This document shows positions 23,222 through 33,590 of a stretch of DNA of 64,000 bases, in pieces. The notes beneath the pieces are model-generated. The model worked only from the letters and a program-made list of their open reading frames with translations, made no database searches and was not told the origin of the DNA. The stretch covers positions 9,863,262 to 9,927,261 of the forward strand of contig CM075783.1 of assembly GCA_037974665.1 (NCBI GenBank), read 5' to 3'. Position numbers and translations under genes: made by a program. Position 1 is the first letter of the stretch. Every line of letters begins with the position of its first letter. The DNA is from Ehretia macrophylla (taxonomy: Eukaryota; Streptophyta; Magnoliopsida; Boraginales; Ehretiaceae).

Positions 23222-24986
23222 TGTTGATGTGACTGTATTTGCAGCACTCAAACTTTGGTATTTGTACTACATTTGCATCATAACTTAGGGATAAATGCAA
23301 CACTTTGATACATTCGATGCAATATAGGAAAATACTAGAAAGTGAAAGTTCAAACCCAAAAATAATCCAAAATGCAAGTCAAGAAGTGAAGAATGGGGAA
23401 AACACATGGAACGGTAGAAGAATAGAGTCGATAGAGACAGAATTTGGCCGAAACTAGTGCATAATCAGACTCAGAAAGCTAAAAATAGCCTGAAAATGCC
23501 TCGGTCAACGCCATGTCAAAAGTCAAAATTCCAGCCCAAAGAGTCAACAAATAGGCGCTCGAGTGCCCTGCACGAACCTTCCACCATCTTCCAGAAATGC
23601 CAAGTGGCGCAAAATAATACGGCGAGCAGAAGGGCGCCCGAGCGCCCATCTGCACCTTCTGGAGCCTTCTGAAATTTGCCACGTGTTGCACTACCCACGG
23701 ATGAAGACCAGAGCGCCCATCTAAGAATTTGTCTATAAATAGACCCCCCTTCCCTCTAAAATTTGTAATTAATTTTGGATTTTGATTATTTTTAATCATT
23801 TTTTGAGTTAATTCTAGTTAGTTTTAGTTTTAGCTGTATTTAATTAATTAGTAGGATATGAGGGAAATCCCACCTAGGTAGTTCTAATTCGGGGAAATTT
23901 TGCCCGAATAACTAGGATTAGGGGGAAGTCCGACCCAACTGGTTATTATCTGGGCGAGGTTTTGCCCGAATAGCTTTCAATAGGAAAAATCTTATTCGGG
24001 GGAAACTTATCTCTAGTAGTTCTTATTCGAGAAAAATTAGCTCCGCCCGAATAGCTACTTTGCGTCGGACCTCTGCTCAAATTTCGGGGATCAGAAATAC
24101 GCGGTCGTTGATATGGGAGAGCCTTCTTGACTCTCTTTTATTTATAGAATTCGTATTCATTTATGTCTGAGTAGATTGATATCTAGGGGATAATATTGTA
24201 AATGTTAATCTTTTAATATACGGTCTCAGATTCAGATTATACGCATTCAAAATACAATATATGGCTTGTTTTAATTTAGTAATGTCTTTCATACGTAATG
24301 TTTTTAGTAGATGTATGATTGTTTTACTATTAATATTGTCTTTCATAACACAATGCTTTTAAGTAGATATTATGATTACTTTACTTTTGTGCCATGTATC
24401 CATGCTTTAATAGTGAATCAAAAATAGCTTGACAACCTTAGATTCCATGAACTATAGGTAATGCTTTTAAGTAGACCTTAGTTTCTAGACCAAGTACGGA
24501 GAAGTTGATTGTTTAGTCGAAACAGACCTTTTACACCAGGTTGTAAGGACAGTTCCATACTATGGCTCCAATGCTCGTACATGGCACAACACCTACATCA
24601 GAGTTAGTAATCAGGATTTTAATAAGCTAAGTTAATTGACTAGGTTAAATGCTTGTAGCTTAACCCTTGCATAAAATTAGATAATCCTGAATACTGAGCC
24701 TAGATTAATTTCATCATTTACATATTCGACCCCTAGATCACTACCCCTCGTATTCATATTTAGTTAGTTTAATTTAGTTATAGTATAATTTAATCAAACG
24801 CCTTTTGCAAACTGTTACACTTCCACTTTAAACAGTTTTGCACTTTACTTCACTAACTTGCTAACGTGCTTCCCTGTGGTACGATTCCGCACTCTAAGCA
24901 CACTACGCTGCAAAGATCCGTGCACTTGCAGGCATTTAAACTTGATTGTTTTACATTGATTTTAACACACACAACTGATCACATCA
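23222..24986 (+). repeat. 3' LTR of the Athila element
   Basis: Starts TGTTGATGTGAC right after the polypurine tract and ends TGATCACATCA, giving an inverted TGATGTGA/TCACATCA terminus. A G-box CACGTG (23680-23685) and TATAAAT (23734-23740) form a plausible promoter. Downstream (23885-24055) an imperfect repeat of ATTCGGGG...TTTTGCCCGAATA(A/G)CT units occurs. After 24986 copia-2 pol sequence resumes. Confidence 0.85.
23885..24055 (+). repeat. GCCCGAATA / TTATTCGGG repeats in Athila LTR
   Basis: At least four imperfect units combine TATTCGGG(G/C) with its complement GCCCGAATA, spaced about 40-55 bp, just downstream of the TATA box. They would lie in the 5' leader of the element transcript and could fold. 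Confidence 0.6.
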
Positions 24987-26847
24987 GGTACAATAGAAGG
25001 TATTTTCTATGATCCCAAAGAACAGTGGATATTGGTGAGTACCAATGCTAGGTACTTAGATAAAGGTTATAGAAGTATACCAGTACCTAATTTAGAAGTT
25101 GATCTAGAAGAAGTTCAACCAGGAACTTTGGTATCACCAAATCTTAACAGCGAAGCTGTAGATACACAACAACCAACCTCTAGCTCACAGACGGAGCCAC
25201 ATCGTAGTGGGAGAGTATCTAGACAGCCTGATAGATACTATGGAGAGTTCTTCCAAACTGACTCCATAGATCAGGTTAAGGATCGCAGGACCTACAACGA
25301 GGCAGTATCCGATGTGGATGTAGACAAATGGAACCAAGCAATGGAATCTGAAATAGAGTCCATGTACTCGAATCAGGTTTGGGAACTTGTGCCCGCGCCC
25401 AAAGATATTAAGTTTATTGGGTGCAAATGGGTATACAAAAGGAAAAGAGGAGTGGACGAAAAGGTGGAAACCTTTAAGGCAAGACTGGTAGCGAAAGGTT
25501 TTACTCAGAAAGAAGGGATCGACTATGAGGAAACTTTCTTGCCAGTGGCTATACTAATGTCCATTAGGATACTCTTGGCCATAGTGTGTCACTATGATTA
25601 CGAGATATAGCAGATAGATGTCAAGACAACTTTCCTTAACAGAAGTCTTGAAGAAAACATCTATATGGAACAACCCAATACGTTCATTGATAAGGGTCAA
25701 GGACATATGGTCTGCATGCTTAAGAAGCCCATTTATGGACTTAAGCAAGCATCCAGGGCATGGAACATTAGATTTGATGAAACCATTAAGGCTTATGGTT
25801 TTAGTCAAAATATTGATGAGCCCCATGTGTATAAAAGGTTATAGAGAAATGTTGTGACATTTTTGGTCTTATATGTGGACGACATTCTGCTCACTGGTAA
25901 TGATATAGGGATGTTATCCTCCATAAAGGTTTGACTATCATCTCAATTCCAAATGAAGGACTTGGGAGAAGCGAGCAATGTTCTAAGCATTAAGCTTTTG
26001 CGCAATTGCAAAGCTAAGACATTAGCTCTATCTTAGGCTTCATACATTGAGAAAATACTAGTCAAGTTCGACATGCAGGATTCCAAGAAAGGATTGTTAC
26101 CTTTCAGACATGGAGTTCCTTTATCTCAAGATCAATGTCCAAAGACGAATGAGAAGATAGAAGCGATAAAGAAGGTCCCATACACGTCAGCGGTTAGGAG
26201 TCTTATGTATGCCATGCTTTGTACTAGGCCAGATATTTGCATTGTCGTAGGCATAGTCAGCAGATATTAGTTAAACCCGGGTTTAGCTCATTGGGTAGCT
26301 GTAAAGTATATACCCAAGTATCTGAAGAGAACAAGAGATTATGTGCTAATCTATCGAGCAGATGATCTTGTACCCGTGGGGTACACAGATTCTGATTTCC
26401 AGTTAGACAGAGATTCTAGGAAGTCCACTTCTAGATATGTCTTCACTCTATCTAGTAGTGCTATCTCATGGATGAGTATAAAGCAATCTTGTATTGTAGA
26501 CTCCACTATAGAAGCAGAGTATGCCGCAGAGTATGAAGCGGCAAAAAAAAGCAGTGTGGTTAAAGAAATTCCTTTTGGAATTGGAAGTAGTGCCAGCGGT
26601 CCAGAGACCTCTTATCATATACTGTGATAATAGTGGAGCAGTGGCACAATGTAAAAAACCAAAGAACCACAAGAAAGGGAAACATATTGAGATAAAGTAA
26701 CTCTTGATTCGGGAAATTGTCCAAAGGGGCAAAATAGTGGTAGATAAGATTGCTACGGAAAATAATTTAGTAGACCCATTTACTAAGAGTCTCACAGAAA
26801 AAGTATTCAATACTCATGTTGAGGCTATGGGTGTTAAATTAGGATAG
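24987..26847 (+). pseudogene. copia-2 reverse transcriptase and RNase H pseudogene
   Basis: The copia pol C-terminal part copies element RNA into DNA. A 192-codon frame (25032-25610) starts with the inter-domain linker and contains WNQAMESEIESMYSN, then GCKWVYKRKRG and VARLVAKGFTQ-like RT motifs. After a stop at 25608 the reading continues through IYGLKQASRAWNIRFDE, the catalytic LYVDDILLTGND (about 25875-25910), SLMYAMLCTRPDI and the RNase H phrases GYTDSDFQ and KSTSRYVFTLSS, ending at TAG 26845-26847. At least five in-frame stops disable it. Gag, protease and integrase are absent. Confidence 0.92.
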
Positions 26848-26864
26848 TAGTAGTGGCTTTTAGT

Positions 26865-26877
26865 GCAAGTGGGAATA
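26865..26877 (+). promoter_or_regulatory. polypurine tract of copia-2
   Basis: GCAAGTGGGAATA directly precedes the 3' LTR start TGTTGGGAATGG. Confidence 0.8.
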
Positions 26878-28689
26878 TGTTGGGAATGGTATGCCCTAAA
26901 ACCATAAGAGCACTAAGACATCTCATGTAAATGAATATATTCAGTTCTAAAATTAGTGCATTCGTCATGAGCATGTTATATTCTCTCTTTTATATGATAT
27001 ATTTGTATGCGATAAAGTTCTTTGATACAAGTGAATAGCATAGGTAGGTGGTGATTCGCACAGAAAGTCTATGCTATGAGGCTTGGATCAAAACCATAAG
27101 TTCATAAACAAATAGTGAAACTGGACACTTCACTATGGTAAGGTTATAATGAGAGAGTCTCATATTTGGTAGGATGACTTACCTTTAGTCATTGGAGGGC
27201 TTTTCGGACTTTTCTCATTAGTGCATTATGGTGCATTGAACGAGACTATAGTAAGATGCAGTCTCAGAGACATTACTATCATTGTCAGAGAACTAAAACC
27301 ATCTTAAGCTACTAAGTGATGAATGCTCTATATCATGGGGATATGTGGATGAATCATTGGATCCTAGGTTATATATTTTGATTCACTATGAGTGAGATCT
27401 TATAACAGGGTCAACAGTTCGGTGTTTTGGACATATGGACTAGATCCTTTAGGTGGCATGCATATGAGTCGTGATTCTATTCTATCTTAAGTGATAGTGA
27501 GCTACTTGCTTGGAGTTATCTATATGATCATCCAAATCAAAGCGCTTAGTAATGTAGCTCGGGCTATATTGGATACTAAACTTCTGGGTCCCTCCCAAGA
27601 ACAACGGTATAGTATCTGGGTGATAATTATAGGAAAGATAAAGGTCCAAGGTGTAGGTGCAATCAAGATAGAATGATAGTGTGAATGCAAGAACTACTCT
27701 TGATTGCGGATAAAAACATAGAAGGCATTTTGGTCATTTTACTTAGTAGGTCAAAGACGAAACCTCCACTGAAAGTTAATTGATTATATTGGAGTGCAAT
27801 CCTAACTCTTTAGTAGAATGAGTTAAGGCTAAAATGGTCAAAATACTGCTAGTGGCTAGCAAGGGCATTTTGGTCATTTTATAGCCAAAATAGCTATGTC
27901 TTAAAGTCCCTCTCCTAGCCACTTTCCTTAATGGTTAACGGTCTATTTCCTTTTTTAGTATTTGTTTGTAAATTGAGTATAGTTTCCTAATTGGGAACAC
28001 GCAGCTCAATTTAGAAAGGCCAAAACATCAAGACAAGAAATGTTCTTAAGACAAGAATGTTTGTCCTAGAAGATAATGTCCAGATGTCATGTGCTCTGCG
28101 TGTGGATAAGAGAGTTGTTAGGAGTGGATAAGATTCTTGAATTTAAATTAAGAAGATAATGTTATTATCTTCAACATAATTTAAGAGTTATTCAAGAATA
28201 GGACTCCTATGATAACTAGAACTGGCATTGCAGAGACATTCCTTAGATTTTCGGCTATATCACTATTCCCTTAGCCATTCCACATGTGATCTGGCATTGC
28301 AGAGACATACACAAACATACATAGATACACGGCTAGAGGAAGAAAACTAGGCAAAGAGAAAATTCATTTTTCCTAACCATTGAAGCAAGGAAGTGGGATA
28401 GGGGAGAAGACTTAGGGTTTCTGAATCGTGGAGGTGGTACACGTCCTTTGGGTAGTCTTTTCCAGCGGCTCCTCAGTCCTCTACAAGTTTGTGTGTTGTA
28501 GATCTACGCCAACACAAGAGGTAAAATCATATACAGTAACTTTCTAGCACTAGATAGCGATTTCGATGTTGTTTTTAGCATGATTTCGTATTTGTTTCCG
28601 CTTGTGGATAATTGGCTGCCATTTATTGTTTATAAACCCCATGTAAACTAATATTAAATATGTACATGCCTTTGGATCCACATCTTTTA
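26878..28689 (+). repeat. 3' LTR of copia-2
   Basis: Colinear with 13340-15173. It ends GGATCCACATCTTTTA, where the terminal CA has become TA. Near 28220-28290 a short duplicated phrase (CTGGCATTGCAGAGACA occurs twice) distinguishes it from the 5' copy. Confidence 0.92.
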
Positions 28690-28987
28690 CTCCCCTCCTT
28701 TGCAAATCACCGCCACCTCTTCCCTTACGTACCACTGTCACCCCCTCCCCTGCGTACCAACACTACCAACGACAATTTTTTTTCAATTTGCCTTTTCTCA
28801 AACGGCTATTTTGTCAGATTTTTTTTTGTCAGATCTGTCATTTTAAATTTTTTTGTTAATTTTTTTTAGGGTTTCAGATCTGACGATCTGACATCGTTAG
28901 ATCTGACATATTATATTTTTTCTGTTGAAAATTGTTTTTTATTGTTCCATTTTTGTCTTTTTCTATTGTCTCCATTTTTTTCAACAA

Positions 28988-29023
28988 TCCATTTTCTTCA
29001 ACAAATTTGTTGAAGAAAATGGA
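28988..29023. repeat. 36-bp perfect palindrome
   Basis: TCCATTTTCTTCAACAAA is followed immediately by its exact reverse complement, with no spacer. It lies in the right arm of the Harbinger-like element, 170 bp from its terminus. Confidence 0.97.
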
Positions 29024-29196
29024 GACTAGGTGCTATTTGGCTCCCAAAAGCTTGAGTGATGTCATGATTTTACCAAAAAATGGAGACTTAGGGTTTTAGA
29101 GACCCCATTGGTGATGTTTTTTTTTTTTTTTTTATCAATGGAGTCTCTAAAAACAACAATGATTGCTGTTTAAAGACTCCATTGAGGATGCCCTTA

Positions 29197-29614
29197 GTGT
29201 GCTGCTCTCGCCTCTCACCTCTCTTCAATCTCCAAACTTCAACCTCCCAAGACCCAAGTCTCATCTTACTTTCCGACAAAAAAAATCCTATTATCTCACT
29301 CTTTCTTCATTGTGCGCCGATTCCGCTTCATCTCTCAAGTCCCGAACTTCGCCGAACGGTTCTCAGGTCTCATCATCCTATTTGCTTTTGTTTTTAATTT
29401 TTTGCTAAATGCCTTACTTTTTTCAATGTTTCAGTAGATCTCTTGGATCTTCACAAGCATGCTTTATCAGGTTAGTCTTATTTTTTTCATTAATGTTTCT
29501 CTATTAATCTCTTGTAAAATTGTTAAATAATCTTTTGATTTTAGTAATTGGAGTTGTTGCAAAACACAAAAGCATGTATATAATTGAAATATTATTTGAC
29601 AGAGAATGTTTTCA
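29197..29614 (+). other. probable 5' untranslated part of hAT-1, truncated
   Basis: A CT-rich stretch (CTCTCGCCTCTCACCTCTC) typical of plant 5' UTRs, followed by plausible splice signals: a TTTCAATGTTTCAG acceptor near 29430 and an ATCAG/GTTAGT donor near 29470. No reading frame of transposase is recognisable before the Tekay fragment begins near 29615. The N-terminal half of hAT-1, including any BED finger, is missing between here and 32152, so a deletion accompanied the Tekay remnant. Confidence 0.4.
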
Positions 29615-30088
29615 GCATAGAGTAGGCAGAAGAGTTATGCAGATAAGAGAAGGCGGGATTTGGAGTTTGAGGTTGGTGATCGGGTTTTCTTGAAAATCTC
29701 TCATCGCAAGGGTATTATTCGATATAGTAAAGGTGGGAAGTTGAGTCTGAGGTATGTAGGGCCTTTTGAGATTGGCAGAGTTGGCAAGTTGGCTTATCGG
29801 TTGGATTTACCGCCGAGTTTATCCAAGGTTCATGATGTCTTTCATGCATCTATGCTACGGAAGTATAATCCAGATCATTCAGATGTTCTAGAGGTAGAGT
29901 CGTTCTAGCTTAGTGGGGATATGACTTATGAGGAGCAGCTTATTTGTATTCTGGATCAGTTAGTTTGAGAGTTGTGTTCGAAAGTGATTCCGATGGTTAA
30001 AGTCTTGTGGCATCATCATAAGATTGAGGAGGCTACTTGGGAAAGGTAGGATCAGATTGAGAAACAGTATCCGGACTTGTTCAATTGA
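29615..30088 (+). pseudogene. Tekay/Del integrase C-terminus with chromodomain
   Basis: The reading begins at SRQKSYADKRRRDLEFEVGD, preceded by a TAG where relatives have Gln. It continues through SLRYVGPFEIGRVGKLAYRL and LSKVHDVFHASMLRKY, the GPY/F-type C-terminal domain of gypsy integrases. After a TAG near 29908 a chromodomain follows, with ILDQLV, VKVLWHHHKIEEATWER and QYPDLFN, ending at TGA 30086-30088. Chromodomains of this lineage are thought to bind modified histones and steer insertion to heterochromatin. Two further in-frame stops (after LDQLV and WER) make it a pseudogene. Confidence 0.88.
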
Positions 30089-30097
30089 GAATGTAAT

Positions 30098-30115
30098 AAT
30101 TTCGAGGACGAAATT
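30098..30115 (+). promoter_or_regulatory. conserved stem-loop before polypurine tract (family D)
   Basis: AATTTCG-AGGA-CGAAATT is a perfect 7-bp stem with a 4-nt loop, 10 nt after the pol stop codon and 18 nt before the LTR. Compared with families A-C the fifth pair is T-A instead of G-C, so pairing is kept while sequence changes. Confidence 0.75.
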
Positions 30116-30119
30116 GTCT

Positions 30120-30133
30120 TAAGGGGGGCAGGA
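30120..30133 (+). promoter_or_regulatory. polypurine tract of family D
   Basis: TAAGGGGGGCAGGA abuts the LTR start. The preceding TTGTCTTAAGG context matches families A and B (TTGTTTTAAGG). Confidence 0.85.
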
Positions 30134-32151
30134 TATGAGACCCGAGCATGACCTAATGTGCATTTATTTATCTTAATTGTTATTTGAAGTAATATGTGCA
30201 TTTAACTACTTATTCTGTCAATTAAATCTACTTGTGCATTTCAAATTACATTTAAATTAGGTTTGAATTACATTTTATCTATTTTTTCCTGGGAGTGTTA
30301 ACTTATAAATTATGCATGAATTGAGGGATAAAATGGTCTTTACATTATTAAATATCCTCTAGCTTGGTGTTATTGCAATTAAAACAAGATAGTAAAGGCA
30401 AGTTAGTCATTTTGGCTTGTAGGATATTTTGACTCATCTTTGACCTAATATATAGCCTCTTTTGACCATGAATTAGCAAAAGTTAGCAATTTCAAGAGTG
30501 AGAAAGGAAATAGGCGGCCAAATAGAGAAGGAAGAAAGAGGATATTTATATTTTTGGAGTTTTGGCATTTTGGAAGGAAAAGCCTGCTTTTGAAGCATTT
30601 AGAAGTGGATTTTGCTCAAGTTTCCTTCTAGCTTTATTGTTCCTTGCATCTTCTAGCATCCATTGATATCTAAGGTGAGGGATTTCTTGGACTCATGTTA
30701 TAAGTGCTTGAATGCTTGTGATATGCTTAGAAGTTACTTATAATTCAAGAAGGCTATTCTAAGTGCTTGTTTTATGGTTAAAGTGGAGTAACATGTGTTG
30801 TTGCTATGAAAGTGTTTAGAGAATGCTTCTATGGAATTGTAGCATGTTTTAGTAGTTAGAAATAGCCTTATACTAGTGCTTATATGTGTTTGCATAGGAA
30901 AAAAAGAGCTTGAGTGCATGTTTCAAACCTAGAAATCAAAATCATGCATAACCGGACGAGTGGATCTGGTGACTCATTCGGATATCACTGCCTTGGAACT
31001 GGGCGAGTGGATCCAGTCGAGACTCGACCGGATACCCTTTTGTTTGTGTATTGCCTTGCACTTTTTGTTGTAAATGTGATTAAGGAATTTTTAAGTGTAT
31101 AAATAGGCTGAACTTGTCTTGATGCGTGTATATATGAAATGTTAAGTGAGGTTCTAATGTGTTGTATATCTGCTTTATTGACGCTTAATTGTAAATGAAT
31201 GAAAGTGTTGTTGAGTAATGAATGTGTTAAGCAATGTGATGTGCTGTGTCGGGTTATAACCTTAGTCAGTTATGGTAGCGTCGTGTCGTGCTGGGCGACA
31301 TAGGGCTTGCCGGTGATTGCATGACTACCATGTACTAGTCCTTTCTCTCGTGTGGTCAGTGAAGGCCATGGTGAGATTGGTCGTAGAATCGTGTACATCA
31401 TTAGTACACTCGCAAGCGATAGAGGTATAGAGTTCGTGGCTGGGTTATCAGGTGTCGGCTTCAACGAGTGTTTTAAAGCGGTAACTTCTTAATGTGTTGT
31501 TTAACATGAATGTTTCAAGGTTGTTAAGCGTATGTGAGTATGTGGTTGCTAATGTGATATGTTGTTTCTAATGTATTGTAAAATGTTTTCAAGTTAAAAC
31601 TTTCAAACTTCCTTTTATCCCTCCCTCACTGAGCCTGTTTAGCTCACTCATCTTTAATGCATAATACAGATGTTCATGATATTGACTACGTGCGTGAAGA
31701 AGGAAACAATGAGCTTGATCATGTGTTTCTTGAGTAGCTAATTTACTTGACTTGAGATGATATTTACTTGCTTAGTATTTGTTGTTGTACAATTTAGTGT
31801 TTGGCTAAATTGTGATATTGAGAAGCCTAGCTTCCTTTTTGATGTATCTATATGGTTGGTCAAGTTGAATCATGATCACTATTAGCTAGTTTATATCTTA
31901 GCGTACGTTTATATTTCAAGGATGCTTATGTTATAAAACTGTTGTCTACCTTTTACCTAGTGAATGTATGAATATTAATGTATTCTGCAAGTGAATGTTG
32001 AAGAGATGTTGTATATGAATGATGCGAGCTTTGGAGAATGTATGTGGTATATTCTTTGTTGCATTAGTATTGGTCATATTACATGCATTATAATGTCTAG
32101 GTATAGTCGCGACCGGGCTTGGTTTACGAATGACAGGGTTTATGCGTGACA
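30134..32151 (+). repeat. 3' LTR of family D
   Basis: The LTR starts TATGAGACCCGAGC, probably mutated from TGTGAGACCC, and ends TTTATGCGTGACA, 2018 bp. A TATATAG box lies at 30449-30455. The block GTTATGGTAGCGTCG...CTAGTCCTTTCTCTCG near 31270-31350 and CTCACTGAGC near 31625 are typical of related LTRs. Confidence 0.8.
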
Positions 32152-33590
32152 ATAACCAGAATAAGGATTATATGAGCATCACCGCTCATTTTGTTGACAA
32201 CAATTGGGTTTTGCAAAGTTGTATCTTGAGATAAGATTATTTATTTATGGCTAATAAATCTATTCATCCTTCATAGTTTTGCATTTTATAGCATGAATAT
32301 GATTGGTCCACTTGATGATATTAAATATAGGTTTATTTATGTGCGTACACCTCATACCACCAGCGTACTTGTTGGAAATTTACTTGATTGTTTAACTGCA
32401 TGAAATTTGGAAACTAAATTGTCTACCATAACTTAAGATAATTGCACCACAAATGATGGGGTTATAAAGATAATTGTTGAGAAGTTATTTTTTGAATGTT
32501 TTCTTGAGTGAAGGTTTGTTCATATGCGGTGTTGTGCTCATATTCTAAATCTCATTGTAAAAGAGGGTTGATAGTTATAGAGGATGCAATTACAACCATT
32601 CATGAGAGTATTTTGTTCTGGTCTACTAGTCCATCTAGATGGGAAATGTTTCAAGACACGTCACATCAAAAAAAGTTAGGGGATTGATATTAAAACAAGA
32701 TAAAATTCTACTTATTTGATGCTTCAAGTTGCTTTATAATACAAGGATGTATTTCCTAAAATAAAACTTAGAGATAAAAGTATAAGAATATGCCATCTGA
32801 ACTTGATTGGAATCTAGCTGCCAAAATTTGTGAAAAGCTTAAGCTCTTTCAAAGTGTGACTAATCTTTTCTCTGGTAGGAAGTATCTAACTTCAAACACT
32901 CTATTAAAGTTTGTGAAATTAGGGGAAAATTGTGTAAACAGATATTATCTGAAAATGAAACAATTGCTTCCATGGCAAAAAAATATATTTCAAAAGTTTG
33001 ATAAATATTATAGCATTGTGCCTGTTGTTATGGTTGTATCAGTTATTTTGGATCCTAGATACAAAATTAAAGTTCTTGAGTTTTATTTCCCCTCATTTTA
33101 TGGTGAATATGCAACTGAAAAGATTGAAAGAATTAAGAGATGTTGTTATGATTTGCTTCAAGAGTATCAGTCAAACTCTATCATTTGTAAATCTCATGAA
33201 AACATTCATGGTCCATCCAATTCGCAAAATTTGGCAGATTCGGCTCTTTCTAATGTGGAAGAAGAAACAATAGCTAAATTAGTCCAATTTCTTAGTTCTA
33301 GTGCTACTATTACACATATGAAATCAGAACTAGATCATTACTTAGAAGAGTCAGTTTTGCCATCGAGTTAGGACTTCGACATTCTTAATTGGTGGAAGAC
33401 AAATGAGATAAATTACCCTACTTTGCAACTAATAGCTCGAGATCTTTGGCAATTCCAATTTCTACTATTGTATTTAAGTCAGCATTCAGTACCAACAAGA
33501 AAGTGGTTAGTCCACATAGGAGTAGACTTCATTCAAACACTTTAGAGGTTTTAATGTGCTCACAAAGTTGGTTATGGGGTAATATTCAAG

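Larger units (their letters stand above)
19301..24986 (+). mobile_element. Athila (Ty3/gypsy) element, 5' third deleted
   Basis: The element retains RNase H, integrase, the long post-pol region and the 3' LTR of an Athila-type element. Identity rests on the RNase H style ([18 protein letters not shown]), the post-pol phrase around 21195-21240 resembling the Athila CGTC.AGC...GTTAAA...GGAGGCAACC signature, and LTR ends TGTTGATGTGA / TGATCACATCA. The 5' LTR, gag, protease and RT are lost at the 19300/19301 deletion junction. The right end passes directly into copia-2 pol at 24987. The target duplication cannot be checked because the left end is gone. Confidence 0.88.
13340..28689 (+). mobile_element. 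copia-2, Ty1/copia retrotransposon with nested gypsy insertions
   Basis: Two LTRs of 1834 and 1812 bp bound the element. They start TGTTGGGAATGG and share the terminal GGATCCACATC phrase. The flanks are TTCCC (13335-13339) and CTCCC (28690-28694), a 5-bp target duplication with one difference, and the surrounding C-rich Harbinger DNA resumes on both sides. The internal region keeps a primer site, a leader (15174-16198) and a C-terminal pol part (24987-26847). Between them lie a truncated family C element and a truncated Athila. Gag, protease and most of integrase are missing. LTRs differ by about 9% over the first 190 bp (hand count). Confidence 0.9.
8730..29193. mobile_element. PIF/Harbinger-like non-autonomous DNA transposon, exploded by nested insertions
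   Basis: The left end reads GGCTATCTTCAATGGAGT. The complement of the right end (29176-29193) reads GGGCATCCTCAATGGAGT, matching at 15 of 18 positions. Each end is flanked by TTA (8727-8729 and 29194-29196), the 3-bp target duplication of PIF/Harbinger and Tourist elements. GTCTCTAAAA-type phrases recur inside both ends. After removing the solo LTR (about 8853-12656) and copia-2 (13340-28689) the element is about 1.3 kb with no transposase: about 8730-8852, 12657-13339 and 28690-29193. The middle is poly-A/T rich, then C-rich with degenerate CCCTCCCCTGCAAATCACC units, then several GATCTGAC copies (28810-28905). Confidence 0.75.
29615..32151 (+). mobile_element. family D Tekay/Del-type chromovirus, only 3' end and LTR remain
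   Basis: The fragment consists of the end of integrase with a chromodomain, a short 3' untranslated segment with hairpin and polypurine tract, and one LTR. Everything 5' of the integrase C-terminus is missing. After the LTR end at 32151 the hAT-1 transposase reading resumes at once. Because the left end is truncated the target duplication cannot be verified. Confidence 0.85.

Noticed and set aside
23457-23799. Overlapping frames on both strands at the start of the Athila LTR
   Set aside because: They lie in U3 promoter sequence with G-box and TATA and have no homology. GC-rich composition explains open frames on both strands.
26270-26330. tRNA-like phrase GGGTTTAGCTCATTGGGTAGC
   Set aside because: It is part of the copia-2 pol frame (NPGLAHWVAVKYIPKYL region). 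No cloverleaf arms were found.
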